Assembly: GCF_030817415.1 (NCBI RefSeq)
Contig: NZ_JAUSZI010000002.1
Span: 8,246,001 to 8,310,000 of the forward strand
Source: Streptomyces umbrinus
GTDB lineage: Bacteria; Actinomycetota; Actinomycetes; Streptomycetales; Streptomycetaceae
DNA length: 64,000 bases
Reading direction: 5' to 3'
Part shown: in pieces, positions 45,189 through 54,361 of the stretch
Position numbering within the stretch: position 1 is the first letter of the stretch
Layout: each line of letters begins with the position of its first letter
Notes under the pieces: generated by a model
What the model was told of the DNA's origin: nothing
Databases searched by the model: none
What the model saw: only the letters and a program-made list of their open reading frames with translations
Position numbers and translations under genes: made by a program

Positions 45189-45689
45189 ATGTCAAGCGAT
45201 GGTCGGCAGGAGGCAGGGCTGAGCGTCGACAACGGGGTCCGGACGCTCCTGCTCCTCATGCCGCGTGTCGTCGCACGCACCAAACGCACGCCGGTGCCTC
45301 AGCAGTTGGAGGAGTACAACCTCGCTCCGCGCCACCTGTCCCTGCTGGCCTATCTGTTCTTCGACGGGCCGCTCGCCGTCAGCGAGCTGGCCACCCGGCT
45401 GGAGTTGGTCCCGGCCACGGTCAGCCTGCTCGTCGGGGAACTGAACCGGTACGGCGTGGTGGACCGCAAGGAGGACGAGGCCGACCGGCGCCGCAAGATC
45501 GTCAGCATCGCCCAGCCGTACCGGGAAGCGGTGCGCAGCTGGCTGGAGAACGGCGTGAACGCCTGGCGGGTCGCGCTCGAACCGCTGAGCCCGGCCGAAC
45601 GGCAGACCTTCATCGACACCCTGCGCGTGTACGAGCGGGAGCTCATGGGCGCGCAGGAGCGACCGGCGGTCGCTGCCACCGCAGACTGA
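45189..45689 (+). CDS. MarR-family regulator (second paralogue)
   Basis: This 166-residue winged-helix protein has LATRLELVPATVSLLVGEL and the wing RKEDEADRRRKIVSI. It is clearly related to the MarR at 23514 (shared RTPVPQQL, LAPRHLSLLAYLFFDGPLA). It probably represses the MFS pump and itself through the palindrome at 45152 and is released by the product or an intermediate. The ATG at 45189 is the first good start. Confidence 0.88.
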   Translation: MSSDGRQEAGLSVDNGVRTLLLLMPRVVARTKRTPVPQQLEEYNLAPRHLSLLAYLFFDGPLAVSELATRLELVPATVSLLVGELNRYGVVDRKEDEADRRRKIVSIAQPYREAVRSWLENGVNAWRVALEPLSPAERQTFIDTLRVYERELMGAQERPAVAATAD

Positions 45690-45814
45690 TCGACGTCCGC
45701 AGGCGCGCGCCGTGGCGTGCCTCTCGCGGGAACGGCCCGCCGAAGGGCGGGCTGGCCACTCCGTGATGTGACGGTTGTTCGCACGCCCTCGTGAACGACT
45801 GCGGGGGTCGGTCC

Positions 45815-47089
45815 ATGTATGCGCAGGGGGAAAGCTACGTGGTCTACGCAGAGAATCGACTTCACGACTACGACCACCACTACGACTACGAATTCGACTC
45901 CGATGGCCGTGAATCGGGAATCGGTGCGGAATTAGGCGCGACCGGGCTGCGACTGGCCCTGTTCATCACCTGCGCGGTCCAGTTGGGCTACGCGCTGATG
46001 GCGATACTGAATCTGCTGAAGTGGCACCACGAATCACTGAGTCTCGTGGGCGCCGTGCTGATACTGATCGCATTCTTCGGGCTGCAGCTCTTTCACTGCA
46101 ATCCCTATGCCGTTCATCTCAGGGCCAAAGTCGGCCCCTGGACGCTCGTCCCGCAGGCCGCACTGGCCTACGCCCCGTTCCCCATGTTCGGCGTGCTGTG
46201 GGGCGGCTTCGGCGGATTCCTCTCGGGGGCCGTGCTGGTCGTGCTCCGGGGGTCGGTGCTCGCCTGGGTCCTCTTCGTCCTCAACGCCGCCGCCGTGTTC
46301 GGACTCGCCCTCGCCTCGTTCGCCCTCGTCCCGTCGGTCTATCTGACGCTCGCCACCGTGGTCATCGGGCTGATGGTCTACGGACTGACGCGGCTGAGCG
46401 ACATCGTCGTCGAGCAGTACCGGCTGCGTCACCGGACGGCCTGGGCCGCGGTCTCCGGGGAGCGGCTCCGCGTCGCTCGCGACCTGCACGACCTGCTCGG
46501 CTACAGCCTCTCCGCCATCACGCTGAAAAGTGAACTGACGCTGCGGAAGGTGGGAGTCGACGACGACCGCGCCCGGCAGGAACTGGTCGAGACGCTGAAC
46601 ATCGCACGGCAGGCGCTGGCCGACGTCCGGGCCGTCGCCCGCGGCTGCCGGAACATGTCCGTCACGGCGGAGCTGCGTTCGGTGTCCGGAGTGCTCAACG
46701 CGGCGGACGTGGAGACCTCGATCGAGGGCGAGCCCGGTGACCTCGACCCGGGAACCGGCTCGGTCCTGGCCATAGTGCTGCGGGAGGCCGTCACCAATCT
46801 GCTGCGCCACAGCGCGGCGAGGCACTGCCGCATCGAGTTCGGTGAGGCCGACGGACAGCTCTGGCTGGCGATCTCCAACGACGGCGTCGAGGACGGGGTG
46901 CCACACACCGGGGCCGGCCGCCGCAGCGGCGGCCTCGGCAATCTCGCCGACCGGCTGGGTGCCGTCGGCGGAGGGCTGACCGTCACCACCGAGTGGGGCT
47001 GGTTCCATCTGCGCGCCGTTCTGCCGGCCCGGCCCGCCGCACCTCGGCCCCGTCCCGGGCGGCAGCCCACGCATCACCATGCGTGCTGA
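45815..47089 (+). CDS. Sensor histidine kinase (DesK/NarL-partner type)
   Basis: This 424-residue protein has an N-terminal cytoplasmic tail rich in His, Asp and Tyr (about residues 17-32), then five or six membrane helices (about 45-205), a HisKA_3 box (VARDLHDLLGYSLSAI) and an ATPase domain with REAVTNLLRHS and GGLGNLADRLGAVGGGL. The tail could bind metal, but this is speculative. The response-regulator gene faces it tail to tail, 11 nt away, rather than following it. The ATG at 45815 is preferred to the GTG at 45791. Confidence 0.87.
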   Translation: MYAQGESYVVYAENRLHDYDHHYDYEFDSDGRESGIGAELGATGLRLALFITCAVQLGYALMAILNLLKWHHESLSLVGAVLILIAFFGLQLFHCNPYAVHLRAKVGPWTLVPQAALAYAPFPMFGVLWGGFGGFLSGAVLVVLRGSVLAWVLFVLNAAAVFGLALASFALVPSVYLTLATVVIGLMVYGLTRLSDIVVEQYRLRHRTAWAAVSGERLRVARDLHDLLGYSLSAITLKSELTLRKVGVDDDRARQELVETLNIARQALADVRAVARGCRNMSVTAELRSVSGVLNAADVETSIEGEPGDLDPGTGSVLAIVLREAVTNLLRHSAARHCRIEFGEADGQLWLAISNDGVEDGVPHTGAGRRSGGLGNLADRLGAVGGGLTVTTEWGWFHLRAVLPARPAAPRPRPGRQPTHHHAC

Positions 47090-47100
47090 CATGCGGGTGG

Positions 47101-47706
47101 TCAGATGACACCGTTGTCCTTGGCGATCCGGACCGCGTCGACCCGATTGCGGGCACCGAGCTTGTGGACGATCGTCGTGAGGTAGTTGCGCACCGTGCCG
47201 ACACTCAGGTGCAGCTCCTTCGCGATGACGCGCACGTCCTCGCCCGCGGCGGCCAGGCGCAGTACGTCCACCTCGCGTGGGGTCAGCTGCTGCGCCGGGC
47301 CGTCCCAGGCCATCAGGGCGAGTTGCGGATCGATGACCCGCTGACCCGCCGCCACCTTGCGTATCGCCTGGGCCAGTTCGCTCGGCAGCGCGTCCTTGAG
47401 CACGTACCCGTCCACCTGGGCGGCGAGTGCGCGCCGGAGCGCCGCCGGATTGCCGAGGCTCGTGATGATGAGGACCCGGCAGGAGGGGAGACAGGAACGG
47501 AGCTTCGCGGCGGCCGACAGTCCATCGGTACCGGGCAGGTCGACATCGATCACGGCAATGTCGGGCCGGTGCTCCAGCGCGGTGGGAAGAATGTCGTTCC
47601 CATTCCCCACCTCCGCCACGACGCTGAGATCCTGTTCCAGTTCCAGCAACGCCACCAACGCCCCGCGGAGCATGGGTACATCCTCGGCGATGATCAGCCG
47701 TATCAC
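47101..47706 (-). CDS. NarL/LuxR-family response regulator
   Basis: This 201-residue protein has a receiver domain (IIAEDVPMLRGALVALLE, phospho-Asp in AVIDVDLPG, Lys in GYVLKDALP) and a LuxR helix-turn-helix (LTPREVDVLRLAAAG, LSVGTVRNYLTTIVHKLGA). It is the natural partner of the histidine kinase it faces. Its position inside the cluster suggests control of production or resistance, but no target site is visible. Confidence 0.88.
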   Translation of the reverse strand: MIRLIIAEDVPMLRGALVALLELEQDLSVVAEVGNGNDILPTALEHRPDIAVIDVDLPGTDGLSAAAKLRSCLPSCRVLIITSLGNPAALRRALAAQVDGYVLKDALPSELAQAIRKVAAGQRVIDPQLALMAWDGPAQQLTPREVDVLRLAAAGEDVRVIAKELHLSVGTVRNYLTTIVHKLGARNRVDAVRIAKDNGVI

Positions 47707-48327
47707 GAGCTGTTCCCCCTAGTTTATTGTTCAGCTTTCACTCACTCGTCAGCGGCTCGAGTTGGTGGTAATGGGACGACAATCGCTTTCTTCGTCGCCC
47801 ACGGCCCGGTTGCGCCGGATCGCCGTACGGAGGGCCGGGAGCCGCCGGCGGTTCCCGGCCCGCGGGCCGCCGGGGATCACGCGGGTAAACCCCGGGGACG
47901 TGCGCGAAAGGGCCATGCCGTCGTCCGGTCCGGCGTACGGCGCGATGACGGGAGTGTCCTGTTCGGCGTGCACGCGAACCCCCCGAAGTCGAACGAGTGC
48001 CAACACCATCGATTCCAGACGCTCTTCACCTATCAACGCGGTCCGGAAAGCGGATCGATCATCTGGTCATCAGCATCCGGCCACCATCATCGTAGTGTGA
48101 ACTCTCTTGTGAATGGCGGATATTCCTCCCGAGTTCCAAAAGGGTGAGTCGTGGTGAAAAGAGGCCACGGCACGGGCAGTTGCGCGGAAGTCGTCCGCCC
48201 GCCGCGGCCCACCGCCGTCACCCGCGCCCTGAGCTGAGCTCAAGGGCTTCTCCACCGTCCCCGTCGACGCTGGGCGCGAAGAACGTATCCGTTCACGGAT
48301 GCCGCAGCCGATACGGAGGAGAGGGCG
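47707..48327. other. Gap of about 620 nt with no confident gene
   Basis: A minus-strand frame (47749-48036, 95 residues) has acceptable codon composition in its middle (HAEQDTPVIAPYAGPDDG) and could be a small protein, but its start lacks an RBS and it has no known relatives in my knowledge. The rest includes AT-richer sequence just before the response regulator and before the KS III gene, probably promoters. Confidence 0.4.
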
Positions 48328-49326
48328 ATGACACGGACCGTCCTGACAGCCGGGACCCGCCACAGCGCGCTTCTCGGGATCGGCGGCTACCGGCCGCGCC
48401 GGGTGGTCGGCAACGCCGAGATCTGCCGGCTCATCGATTCCACCGAGGAGTGGATCGAGACCCGCAGCGGCATCGTCGAACGCCGCTTCGCGGACCAAGA
48501 CGAGACCCTGCTGATGATGGCCTCCGCGGCGGCGGAGAAGGCCCTGGCACAGGCCGGAACCACGCCCGCCGAAGTCGATCTCGTGCTGGTGGCCAGCATG
48601 TCCAACCTGGTGCAGACCCCTCCGCTCGCCGTGCGCGTGGCACACGAGCTGGGCGCGGGCGCCGCCGCGGGCGTCGATCTGTCCGCCGCCTGCGCCGGCT
48701 TCTGCCATGCGCTGGCCATGGCCTCCGACGCGGTCCGCGCGGGCAGTGCCCGCCGGGTGCTGGTCGTCGGCGCCGAACGCATGACGGACATCGTGGAACC
48801 CACCGACCGTACGATCTCCTTCCTCTTCGCGGACGGCGCGGGCGCGGTCGTCGTGGGCGACTCCGACACACCGGGGATCGGCCCGGTCGTACGGCGCGCG
48901 TACGGCGCCCACAGCGACGCGCTGAGGATGACCGCCCCCTGGGCCACGGCCGAAGGGGCCGCCCCCGAACGGCCATGGATGCGCATGGACGGCCGCCGGG
49001 TCTTCCGCTGGGCCATGGACGAGGTGGCCCCCGCCCTGGCCCGGACGGTCCGAGAGGCCGGGCTGACGGCGGCCGAGCTCGGCGCCTTCGTTCCCCACCA
49101 GGCCAATCTCCGCATGATCGAGCTGATGACCGAGCGGCTCGGACTCACCGGCGCCACCGCCGTCTCCCGCGACGTGGTGCGCTCCGGGAACACGTCGGCG
49201 GCGTCCATACCGCTCGCCCTCGAGGCGCTGCTCGCCTCCCAGGAGGCGTCCACCGGGGACACCGCGCTCCTCGTGGGCTTCGGAGCCGGCCTCAACTTCG
49301 CCTCCCAGGTGGTGGTCCTGCCGTGA
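48328..49326 (+). CDS. Ketosynthase III (FabH-like starter-unit enzyme)
   Basis: This 332-residue protein has the KS III triad: Cys122 in SAACAGF, His in PHQANLRM near 254 and Asn in SGNTSAASI near 284, with the RSGI-ERR motif of FabH. In type II polyketide clusters it makes a beta-ketoacyl starter from an acyl-CoA and malonyl-ACP, giving an alkyl side chain. It starts at an ATG with GGAGGAG upstream, and its stop overlaps the flavin reductase start. Confidence 0.9.
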   Translation: MTRTVLTAGTRHSALLGIGGYRPRRVVGNAEICRLIDSTEEWIETRSGIVERRFADQDETLLMMASAAAEKALAQAGTTPAEVDLVLVASMSNLVQTPPLAVRVAHELGAGAAAGVDLSAACAGFCHALAMASDAVRAGSARRVLVVGAERMTDIVEPTDRTISFLFADGAGAVVVGDSDTPGIGPVVRRAYGAHSDALRMTAPWATAEGAAPERPWMRMDGRRVFRWAMDEVAPALARTVREAGLTAAELGAFVPHQANLRMIELMTERLGLTGATAVSRDVVRSGNTSAASIPLALEALLASQEASTGDTALLVGFGAGLNFASQVVVLP

Positions 49327-49865
49327 ACCGCACCGATCGGCGGGCCGTCGCCGACGTCGAGCCCTCCCAGGTCCGTGAGGGGTTCCGGGCGGCCATGGCG
49401 CAGCTCGCCGGCGGAGTCGTCGTCGTCACCACCGAGGACGCCGACGGCCGTCCGTACGGATTCACCGCGACCTCGTTCTGTTCCGTCTCCATGGATCCGG
49501 CGCTGGTCCTGGTCTGCCTCGCCGAGACCTCCAGTTCCTACGAGGCCTTCATGGACTGCCGGGGTTTCGCGGTCAGTCTGCTGGGCCAGGAGCAGCGGGC
49601 CCTCGCCACTCGTTTCGCCACCACCGGAGCGGACAAGTTCCGTGCCGAGGACACCGTGACCACGCCCCGCCTGCTCCCGGCGGTGGAGGGCGCGCTCGCG
49701 GTCCTGGACTGCGCCGTACACGCCCGCCACCCCGCGGGCGATCACATCATCCTGGTGGGCGCCGTACGCCATGTCCTCCCCGGCCGGGGCGAACCGCTGG
49801 TCTACCACGACCGGGCATTCCAGCAGTTGCGCCGCCCCGAACACTCCCGCCTGCCGCGTCCCTGA
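49323..49865 (+). CDS. Flavin reductase (ActVB-like), partner of the monooxygenase
   Basis: This 180-residue FMN reductase has GGVVVVTTEDADGRPYGFT, SFCSVSMDPALVLVCL and HIILVGAVRHV, typical of the flavin reductase-like domain. It would supply reduced FMN to the ActVA-5-like enzyme encoded 15 kb away at 32834. The GTG overlaps the KS III stop. It marks the probable right border of the polyketide cluster. Confidence 0.88.
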   Translation: MNRTDRRAVADVEPSQVREGFRAAMAQLAGGVVVVTTEDADGRPYGFTATSFCSVSMDPALVLVCLAETSSSYEAFMDCRGFAVSLLGQEQRALATRFATTGADKFRAEDTVTTPRLLPAVEGALAVLDCAVHARHPAGDHIILVGAVRHVLPGRGEPLVYHDRAFQQLRRPEHSRLPRP

Positions 49866-49880
49866 CCGGCGGGGGCCCGC

Positions 49881-50537
49881 TCAGGCCGGCCGCACCAGCC
49901 CCATGTCATAGGCGAAGATCACCGCCTGGACCCGGTCCCGGGCCCCGATCTTCGCGAGGATGTGGCTGACATGGGATTTGACGGTGGACTCGGCCAGGGA
50001 GAAGCGGTCGGCGATCTCGGCGTTGGACCAGCCCGTGGCGATGGCCGTCAACACCTCGCGTTCGCGGGTTGTGAGGGCGGTGAGCTGGCGGTCCTGGGCG
50101 GGGGTGGTGCCGGGGAGGTGGGCGGAGAAGGCGTCGATCAGTTTGCGGGTCAGGCCGGGGGCGATGACCGCGTCGCCGGAGGCCACCGCCCGGATGCCCG
50201 CCGTCAGTTCGTCGGGGAGGGCGTCCTTGAGGAGGAAGCCGCTGGCTCCGGCGCGCAGGGCCGCGTACGCGTATTCGTCCAGGTCGAAGGTTGTGAGGAC
50301 CAGGACTCGTGAGCGGCCGCCCGACTCCACGATGCGGCGGGTGGCCTCGATGCCGTCCATGCCCGGCATGCGGACGTCCATCAGGACGACGTCGGGGCGC
50401 AGTTCGGCCGTCAGGCGGACCGCCTCGGCGCCGTGGGTGGCCTCGCCGACCACGGTCAGGTCGGGGTGCTGCTCCAGGAGCATGCTGAAGCCGAGGCGTT
50501 GCAGGGCCTGGTCGTCGACGATGAGGACAGTCGTCAT
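49881..50537 (-). CDS. NarL/LuxR-family response regulator
   Basis: This 218-residue protein has a receiver (VLIVDDQALQRLGFSMLLE, Asp in VLMDVRMPGMDG, Lys in GFLLKDALPDEL) and a LuxR helix-turn-helix (LTTREREVLTAIATG, LAESTVKSHVSHILAKIGA). The ATG overlaps the kinase stop (ATGA), a coupled two-component pair. The next upstream gene is an MMPL transporter remnant, its usual neighbour and probable former target. Confidence 0.9.
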   Translation of the reverse strand: MTTVLIVDDQALQRLGFSMLLEQHPDLTVVGEATHGAEAVRLTAELRPDVVLMDVRMPGMDGIEATRRIVESGGRSRVLVLTTFDLDEYAYAALRAGASGFLLKDALPDELTAGIRAVASGDAVIAPGLTRKLIDAFSAHLPGTTPAQDRQLTALTTREREVLTAIATGWSNAEIADRFSLAESTVKSHVSHILAKIGARDRVQAVIFAYDMGLVRPA

Positions 50538-51778
50538 GCGGGACGCTTCTCCGTGGGTGCGGTGTGTGGCGGGGGCGGTGTGGTGGTGGTCCGGAAGTGG
50601 GCGTCCACCGTCCAGCCGCCTTGGGAGTTCGGGCCCGCGGTGACGCTTCCCCCGTACAGCGCCGCCCGTTCGCGCATCCCCACCAGGCCGCGGCCCTCGT
50701 CCCGCGGGGCGGGGGAGTGCGGGGTGCTGGGTGGTCCGGCGTCCTCGACCTTCGCGTGTACGGACGTGTCTTCGGTCGTGAGGGTGACGTGGACCGTCGT
50801 ATCGGAGGCCGCGTGTTTGAGGGTGTTGGTCAGGGACTCCTGGATTACGCGGTAGACGGCCAGTTGGAGGCCGGGGGCCAGGTCTGTGAGGGCGCCCTGG
50901 GTGTGCACGGTGACGGTGGGTCCTGCGCCGCGGACGCGTTCGAGGAGGGGGTCGAGGTCGGCGAGGCCCGGCTGCGGGGCGAGGGGGCTGCCGTCCTCGG
51001 TGTCGCGTTCCTCGCCGATGACGGCCAGCAGGCGGCGCAGTTCGGCCAGGGCGCCGCGGCCGCTGTCGGCGATGATGCGCAGGGTCTCCGCGCCCCGCTT
51101 CGGTTTCGTCTCGGTGAGTCCGGCGGCGCCGCCCGCGAGGCCGACGATCACGGCGAGGGTGTGGCCGAGGATGTCGTGCATCTCCCGGGCGACACGGGCG
51201 CGTTCGGCGGCGGCGGCGAGACGGGCCCGCTGGTCGCGCTCCACCTCCAGGCGGACGGCGCGTTCGTGCAGGGCTCTGATATACGCGTTCACGACCCGGC
51301 CGACCAGACCCGCCGCGGCGACCGCCATCACGAGGGCCGACTGCACGATCGCCAGCACCGGAGTCTGCAGGAACTGCTCGTTCGGCTGTTCGGCGCCGCG
51401 GACGACGACCGCCACGGTCGTCTGCGCGACGGCGATCGCCAGACAGACCGTCAGTTGGGCGGGTCTGACGCTGCGGCCCACGTTGAGCAGTGCCACGATC
51501 CGCGCGGCCTCCGCGCCCGTGTCGGCATCCAGGGCGAGGGCCACCGCGGAGACGGCGGAGGTGAGGGCGAAGACCAGCACGGGCCGCTGCTGCCGCCAGA
51601 GCAGTGGGACACAGAACGCGACGATCAGCGCCAGCACGGTCGGTACGGCGGCTCCGATGCCGTTCCCCGCGTCCCGCACGGCCGGGATGCCGAGGCCGGC
51701 GCAGAACAACGGCACCACCCAGCGCCTGACCCCCGGATGGGCCAGGTCCGCATGCCGCGTCCGGATGAGCCACTTCAT
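50534..51778 (-). CDS. Sensor histidine kinase
   Basis: This protein of about 414 residues has four or five membrane helices in its first 165 residues, a HisKA_3 box (VAREMHDILGHTLAVIVGL) and an ATPase domain (YRVIQESLTNTLKHAA, GRGLVGMRERAALYGG). The ATG at 51778 has a poor RBS; an in-frame GTG at 51877 with GAGAGG 10 nt upstream would add 33 residues. The stop overlaps the response-regulator ATG. Confidence 0.87.
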   Translation of the reverse strand: MKWLIRTRHADLAHPGVRRWVVPLFCAGLGIPAVRDAGNGIGAAVPTVLALIVAFCVPLLWRQQRPVLVFALTSAVSAVALALDADTGAEAARIVALLNVGRSVRPAQLTVCLAIAVAQTTVAVVVRGAEQPNEQFLQTPVLAIVQSALVMAVAAAGLVGRVVNAYIRALHERAVRLEVERDQRARLAAAAERARVAREMHDILGHTLAVIVGLAGGAAGLTETKPKRGAETLRIIADSGRGALAELRRLLAVIGEERDTEDGSPLAPQPGLADLDPLLERVRGAGPTVTVHTQGALTDLAPGLQLAVYRVIQESLTNTLKHAASDTTVHVTLTTEDTSVHAKVEDAGPPSTPHSPAPRDEGRGLVGMRERAALYGGSVTAGPNSQGGWTVDAHFRTTTTPPPPHTAPTEKRPA

Positions 51779-52143
51779 GACCGCGACGTCCGAGGTCCGG
51801 TTCGACCCGTCCAGCAGGGTCTCGGGCGCGACGGAAGGAGCCCGTGTCCCGCGCCCGGGAGCGGTTGGTGCGGTCACGTCCTGACGGCCTCTCGTTGCGG
51901 GGGCCGCCCGCCGGTCCCCGGGGGGAGTGGGACCGGAGGGCGGGGCCAGGGGGGTAGGGCCGGGTGGGCGGTCGGTTCGCGCTGTACGCCCTGCTGGGAT
52001 CGTACGGCCGACGGGCTCGGCCCTGGCCGGTGCGGACAGCCGAGTCGCGGCAGGTGGGGACAGCCGGGCCGCGGCCGGTGGCGACCGGCTCGGCTCTCGC
52101 CGACGTGGGTGGTTCGGCGGCGGTCCTTGCCGGTGCGGGCGGT
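51779..52143. other. GC-rich low-complexity gap
   Basis: This stretch of about 365 nt has recurring CCGGTGCGGACAG- and CGGCTCGG-like words and G runs. Frames through it are Pro/Arg-rich and unlikely to be genes. It may include the N-terminal coding part of the kinase if the GTG at 51877 is used. Confidence 0.5.
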
Positions 52144-53526
52144 TCAGCCCTTGCCGGTGCGGACCGGCTCGGAGATCTCCTCGCCCTCGGTCTCGCCCCC
52201 GGGCCTCTCGGCGTCCGCCTCCAGCAGGTGCCGCAGCTTCTCGCCCTCGACGTCCACGTTGGGCAGTATCCGGTCCAGTCGGCCGGGCAGCGCCCAGGCC
52301 CGGTGGCCGAGCAGGGCCATGACCGCCGGGACGATGGTCATCCGTACGACGAAGGCGTCGAAGAACACGGCGGCGGCGAGGCCCAGGCCGATCGACTTGA
52401 TCAGCGCGGTGTCGCTGAAGAGGAACCCGGCGAACACGGAGATCATGATGACCGCGGCGGCCGTGACGACGCGGGCCCCGTGCCGGAAACCGGCGATCAC
52501 CGCCTCCCGCGGCTCGGCCCCGTGGACGTACTCCTCCCGCATCCGGGTGACGAGGAAGACCTGGTAGTCCATCGCGAGGCCGAACACCACGCCGACCATG
52601 AAGATCGGCAGCACGCTCACGATCGGGCCGGTCTGGTCGACGCCGAAGACGTCCGCGAGCCAGCCCCACTGGAAGACGGCGACGACTACACCGAGCGTGG
52701 CGAGGACGCTGAGCAGGAAGCCCGCGGCGGCCTTGAGCGGGACGAGGATCGAGCGGAACACCAGCATCAGCAGGATCAGCGCGAGGCCGACGACCACGCA
52801 CAGGTACGGGATCAGGGCGTCGTTCAGCTTGTCGGAGATGTCGATGTTGAGGGCGGTGGTGCCGGTGACCATCAGCTCGGCGCCGGTGTCGTCGTGCAGG
52901 GCGGCAGCCCGGTCGCGGATGTCGGACACGAGGCCGACCGTGTCCTCGCTGGTGGGGGAGCTGCCCGGGACGGCACGGATCAGGGCCACGTCACCGGTCG
53001 CGTTGAAGGTCGCGGGGGTGACGGAGGCGACGTCGGGCAGATCGCCGAGCAGGGTGACCGCGTCCCGGGCGGCGGCCTTGGGGTCGTGGCTGCCGCGGGC
53101 GTCGACGACCACGGTCAGCGGCCCGTTGTAGCCGGGACCGAAGCCGTCGGTGATGGTGTCGTAGGCGGTGCGCTGGGTGCTGCCGGGGGTGGCCGCCTCG
53201 TCGCCGGCCATACCGAGTTGCAGCGACAGGGCCGGGACGGCGAGCAGGAGCAGACCGGCCACCGAGACTGCGAGGACCTTCACGGGGTTGCGCAGGACGA
53301 ACCGTGACCAGCGCACACCCATCGGCTCGCGCTCGCCCTGCTCGATCGCCCGCATACGGCGGGTCTTGAGCTTCCCGGCCGAGATCCGCGTACCGGCGAA
53401 ACCGAGCATCGCGGGCAGCAGGGTGAGCGCGATGACCACGGCGACGACGACCGCGAACGCGGCGCCGAGACCGATGTCGGAGAGGACCTTGATGCCGATG
53501 ACGCTGAGTCCGGCCCGTGCGGTCGT
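52144..53526 (-). pseudogene. MMPL-family transporter, C-terminal half only
   Basis: The open frame has about 460 residues and is homologous only to the second half of MMPL exporters, which are normally above 700 residues. It begins at the last part of the first membrane-helix group (AGLSVIGIKVLSDIGLGAAF), then VVIALTLLPAMLGFAG, a periplasmic loop, and six helices including VVFGLAMDYQVFLVTRMREEY. The first half is missing and a TAG precedes the frame at 53527-53529. Upstream DNA belongs to an oppositely directed hydrolase gene. A GTG at 53439 could start a 431-residue product, but a working transporter is unlikely. A deletion or inversion is inferred. Confidence 0.75.
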
Positions 53527-54361
53527 CTACCTGCCCGGCACGGACGCAGCCACCGACACCGCTTCCGGCTCGACCCCGGAACCGGCCCCACCCGTGCACG
53601 TCAACTTCCACGGCGGCGGCTACGTCCTCCCGCCGATCCAACTCGACGACCCCCTGTGCCGTTTCCTCGCCGCGGAAGCGGGCGTCGCGGTGGTCAACGT
53701 GGACTACGTCGTCGCACCCCAGCACCCGTTTCCCGCCCCGCCCCATCAGGCGTACGAGATCGTCCGATGGGTCGCCGGGCACGGTGCCGAGCACGGCTGG
53801 GACGGCGACCGGCTCACGGTGGGCGGCCAGAGCGCGGGCGGCGGCCTCGCGGCGGCGGTGGCCCGCCAAGCCCTGGAGGCCCGTCGAGCCCCGGAGGACC
53901 GGCACGACGGCGCCCCGTCCATCGCGCTCCAGGTCCTCCACTACCCGCCCCTGGACCTCGCGACCGACGCCCGCGACAAGCACGCCGCCATCGCCAAGCC
54001 GATGCTGCGCCCCTGGATGGCGGACGTCTTCGACTCCGCGTACGTGCCGGACCCGCGGCGGCGCACCGACCCCCTGGTCTCGCCCGCCCATCCGTCGGAC
54101 ACCGCGGATCTCACGGGCATCGCCCCGGCCTTCGTCGTCACCGCGGAGTACGACCTCCTGCGCGCGGAGGGTGTCCGGTACGCCGAGCGGCTGCGCGAGG
54201 CCGGTGCGCTGCTCGACCACTACGACGTCCCCGAAGTCGACCACGGCTACGACCAGAAGGACGCCGAAACGGCCAGGGGCGTGTACGCCCTGATCGCCGC
54301 GCACGTACGCCGGGCCACGACCCCCGGGCCCGGGAACACCCCGAGGGAGAACCAGCCATGA
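53492..54361 (+). CDS. Alpha/beta hydrolase (HSL family), possibly 5'-truncated
   Basis: This protein of about 289 residues has the oxyanion motif VNFHGGGYV, nucleophile elbow GGQSAGGGLAA, an Asp in TAEYDLLRAEG and a His in VDHGYDQKD: an intact catalytic core. The N-terminus before RAVVYLPGT is missing compared with relatives. The first available start (ATG 53492, AGAGG upstream) lies in sequence that is antisense MMPL gene, so the gene seems to have been joined to it and may have gained a new start. The stop overlaps the SDR ATG (ATGA). Confidence 0.7.
   Translation: MPMTLSPARAVVYLPGTDAATDTASGSTPEPAPPVHVNFHGGGYVLPPIQLDDPLCRFLAAEAGVAVVNVDYVVAPQHPFPAPPHQAYEIVRWVAGHGAEHGWDGDRLTVGGQSAGGGLAAAVARQALEARRAPEDRHDGAPSIALQVLHYPPLDLATDARDKHAAIAKPMLRPWMADVFDSAYVPDPRRRTDPLVSPAHPSDTADLTGIAPAFVVTAEYDLLRAEGVRYAERLREAGALLDHYDVPEVDHGYDQKDAETARGVYALIAAHVRRATTPGPGNTPRENQP

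Noticed and set aside
45735..45752. GCCCGCC/GGGCGGGC hairpin after the second MarR gene
   Set aside because: The stem has only 7 bp and no T run; too weak to list as a terminator in GC-rich DNA.
47749..48036. 95-residue minus-strand ORF before the response regulator
   Set aside because: No RBS, no recognisable domain and an Arg-rich end. Mentioned in the gap entry only.
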